A stretch of DNA of 8,459 nucleotides from an uncultured Lachnospiraceae bacterium (GTDB lineage: Bacteria > Bacillota > Clostridia > Lachnospirales > Lachnospiraceae), in the NCBI GenBank assembly GCA_902797565.1, contig CADBTO010000085.1:1-8459 (forward strand). Direction: 5' to 3'. How positions within the stretch are numbered: position 1 is the first letter of the stretch; every line of letters begins with the position of its first letter. Positions 6,684 to 8,459 of this stretch are shown piece after piece. The notes below the pieces were generated by a model, which worked only from the letters and a program-made list of their open reading frames with translations, did no database searches and had not been told where the DNA came from. The position numbers and the translations under genes were made by a program.

Positions 6684-7712
6684 ATGACTCATACACGGAA
6701 TCGAATTGCTGCCGTAGTAGTTACCTATAACCGCAAGGCACTTCTTCTGGAAAATCTCGCCGCGCTGCAAGCACAGGCATATCATCGTTTTGACATTCTG
6801 CTCATCGACAATCACAGTACTGATGGAACAAGAAGAGAAATTCAGTCTTATTTTTATAATTCGCCAGGTCTTTTACAGGCAGATACCGGCTCCGGACATC
6901 CGAAGGATTCTTCTGCAGCTGCGATCCCGGCCGATGCGGATCATCCGCAGGACTGCTTCCGGCTTGATTCCGGCCAGCAGGTCCTCTATTTTGACACCGG
7001 TGAGAATCTGGGCGGTGCAGGAGGGTTCTCATACGGCATCGCAAAAGCTGCCGCTCTGGGTTATGATTATATCTGGCTGATGGATGACGACTCCATCCCG
7101 GAGCCCAATGCCTTAATGGAACTGGTACGCAGCGCCAGGGAACTGGGCGGGCACTTTGGCTTCCTGTCCAGCCGCGTACTCTGGACCGACGGCTCCCCGT
7201 GCAAAATGAATGTCCTGCGGAAGACAGCAACCAAAAACCTCACCGCATTTACCACAGAGATTGAACCCATCTCGATCGCATCCTTTGTCTCGATGTTTTT
7301 GCCCGTCCGCGTGGTGAAACGGATGGGACTGCCCATCCGGGAGTTTTTCATCTGGACAGACGACTGGGAGTATTCCCGGCGCATCTCACGGAAATACGCC
7401 TGCTATGGCATCAAAAAAAGCACCGTCATCCACAAAACTGCGAACAATGACGGTGCTGATATTTCCAGGGACAGCGGCGAGCGGCTGGACCGCTACCGCT
7501 ATGCTTACCGGAACGAAGTTTACCTCTACAGACGGGAAGGCTTCACAGGAATGCTGCATCTTTTGCTGCGAACACCGCTCCACATCCTGCGCATCCTGCT
7601 CCGCGCTCCCGGAAATCGGCTGAAGCGGATCGGAATCGTGCTGGGAAGCACGTGGAACGGGTTCTTTTTCAACCCGCCCATCAGACGCCTGCAGGATCTG
7701 AATCCTGAGTAA
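6684..7712 (+). CDS. Glycosyltransferase family 2 protein, GlfT/RfbF-like
   Basis: This 342-residue glycosyltransferase belongs to the GT2 branch that includes galactofuranosyl- and rhamnosyl-transferases. Diagnostic segments are IAAVVVTYNRK (8-18), LLIDNHSTDGT (39-49), ENLGGAGGFSYG (107-118), YDYIWLMDDDSIPEPNAL (127-144, metal-binding DDD 134-136) and WTDDWEYSRR (224-233), where the D/E residues match the family's catalytic acidic cluster. RYRYAYRNEVYL (270-281) and a basic C-terminus follow. Between LLIDN and ENLGG the usual short loop is enlarged by a roughly 35-residue polar, Gly/Asp/Ala-rich insert (about 62-97). It starts 40 bp after licD; GAGGG lies 9 bases before ATG 6684. It may act on the same lipid-linked glycan as its neighbours. 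The exact sugar cannot be stated. Confidence 0.88.
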   Translation: MTHTRNRIAAVVVTYNRKALLLENLAALQAQAYHRFDILLIDNHSTDGTRREIQSYFYNSPGLLQADTGSGHPKDSSAAAIPADADHPQDCFRLDSGQQVLYFDTGENLGGAGGFSYGIAKAAALGYDYIWLMDDDSIPEPNALMELVRSARELGGHFGFLSSRVLWTDGSPCKMNVLRKTATKNLTAFTTEIEPISIASFVSMFLPVRVVKRMGLPIREFFIWTDDWEYSRRISRKYACYGIKKSTVIHKTANNDGADISRDSGERLDRYRYAYRNEVYLYRREGFTGMLHLLLRTPLHILRILLRAPGNRLKRIGIVLGSTWNGFFFNPPIRRLQDLNPE

Positions 7713-7737
7713 GTGCTTCCCTTGCGCTTGTCCCTCG

Positions 7738-8459
7738 TTACTGCTCCAACACAGTTTCCTTTACAACTGTCTTTTCGAATGGATCGATGATCTGGTTTCC
7801 AATGCGCAGCAATGTATCCGCATGGCTTGTTTTTTCACCTGCCAGATACTTGTAAGCCAGCGTTACCTTCGTATTGGAACCAGATGCAAGTGCTTTGACC
7901 AGCGCTTCCTTGCAATGGGCATATGCCTTCTCTTCAATCACGACAGACACGGCTCCCGATCCCCGTATTTCTTCCCATGCAATCGACGGCTGCCCGCGCA
8001 GCTGATAAGTCTTCTCCCCGATCTTCAGGCTGTACCTGCAATTTGCCGCATACTGGATCTGGGACACCAGCTCCCCTGATCCGCTTCCGCTTCCATCCAA
8101 AACAGCAATCTTCAAACAGGAACTCCCCTGATATCCCGATGGCACCTGTTCAGAATACGCCACATCTCCAATCCCGGGATCCGAGAGCATTCGGGACGGT
8201 GACACCGCGGAAGACGAAGAAACGCTCCACACGATCGTTTCAATCGGATCCATTGCCAGATCCTGCATCTGGGAGGACGCCGTGGATGCAGCCTTGAGCG
8301 TGATCGACTGCGGTCCGCTGCTGCCCAGAGACAGCCCGGTTGCCAGAACATTCCCGGTTCCCTGAACATCCCACTCAGTCTGCGTTGCTGTCGCCCCATC
8401 CACAGTCACAGAGAACATGGATGGCAGCACCGCCGTCTGGGACGAACCGGTATACCGAA
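7738..8459 (-). CDS. Unrecognised Ser/Gly/Thr-rich protein, probably extracellular, 5' part outside the window
   Basis: The frame is open from the right edge to TAA 7740-7738, giving 239 visible residues; the GTG at 8430 is only the first possible start inside the window, and upstream codons (RYTGSSQTAV) continue the same composition. I do not recognise the family. The first half is rich in Ser, Thr, Gly and Ala with short alternating segments, as in beta-sandwich cell-surface proteins. A Gly/Ser linker (DGSGSGSGE) is encoded near 8075-8100. The last ~110 residues look like a small alpha/beta or beta domain (KIGEKTYQLRG, AVSVVIEEKAYAHCKEALVKAL, TKVTLAYKYLAG). No LPxTG motif or C-terminal membrane segment is present. 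Any signal peptide lies beyond the window. It converges on the GT2 gene with a 25-bp gap and probably belongs to another transcription unit. Confidence 0.65.
   Translation of the reverse strand, partial: RYTGSSQTAVLPSMFSVTVDGATATQTEWDVQGTGNVLATGLSLGSSGPQSITLKAASTASSQMQDLAMDPIETIVWSVSSSSAVSPSRMLSDPGIGDVAYSEQVPSGYQGSSCLKIAVLDGSGSGSGELVSQIQYAANCRYSLKIGEKTYQLRGQPSIAWEEIRGSGAVSVVIEEKAYAHCKEALVKALASGSNTKVTLAYKYLAGEKTSHADTLLRIGNQIIDPFEKTVVKETVLEQ

Noticed and set aside
7711..7729. Small hairpin AAGTGC / GCGCTT after the last plus-strand GT2 gene as a terminator
   Set aside because: It has only six pairs including a G-T wobble and no T-tract, and it overlaps the stop codon, so I did not list it as a feature.

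Overview
The window looks like a surface-glycan (capsule or teichoic-acid-like) biosynthesis locus from a Gram-positive, probably a Clostridia-type Firmicute such as a Lachnospiraceae relative. This placement is an inference. It rests on strong AGGAGG-type ribosome binding sites, LicD-family proteins, a TarI/IspD-type cytidylyltransferase, and G/C-ending codons alternating with A/T-rich gene starts and intergenic DNA. No RNA gene, CRISPR array, transposase or phage gene was seen.

Layout. (1) 1-554, plus strand: 3' part of an alanyl-tRNA editing protein (AlaX with a C-terminal DHHA1 domain), which is housekeeping translation quality control and probably not part of the glycan locus. (2) 555-671: short convergent intergenic region with a GC-rich inverted repeat and a stray copy of the last ~33 bp of the neighbouring glycosyltransferase gene. 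(3) 672-3939, minus strand: a three-gene operon read right to left, IspD/TarI-like cytidylyltransferase, then an extended SDR (NAD-dependent epimerase/dehydratase), then an atypical two-part GT2 glycosyltransferase. (4) 3940-4069: A/T-rich divergent control region with a good minus-strand promoter, a weaker plus-strand promoter and three TGATARAC direct repeats. (5) 4070-7712, plus strand: LicD, GT2, LicD, GT2. The first three genes overlap or abut, and the fourth follows after 40 bp. (6) 7738-8459, minus strand: 3' part of an unrecognised Ser/Gly/Thr-rich, probably secreted protein, running off the right edge.

How the genes may work together (inference). The cytidylyltransferase would make a CDP-activated alditol or polyol phosphate. 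The SDR would supply or modify the precursor. The two LicD proteins would transfer the phospho-group to glycan residues assembled by the three GT2 enzymes. LicD relatives include phosphocholine transferases and, in animals, the fukutin/FKRP ribitol-phosphate transferases. No choline kinase, choline transporter or LicC-like enzyme is visible. A CDP-alditol donor made by the divergent operon is therefore the more economical reading, but the rest of the locus lies outside the window.
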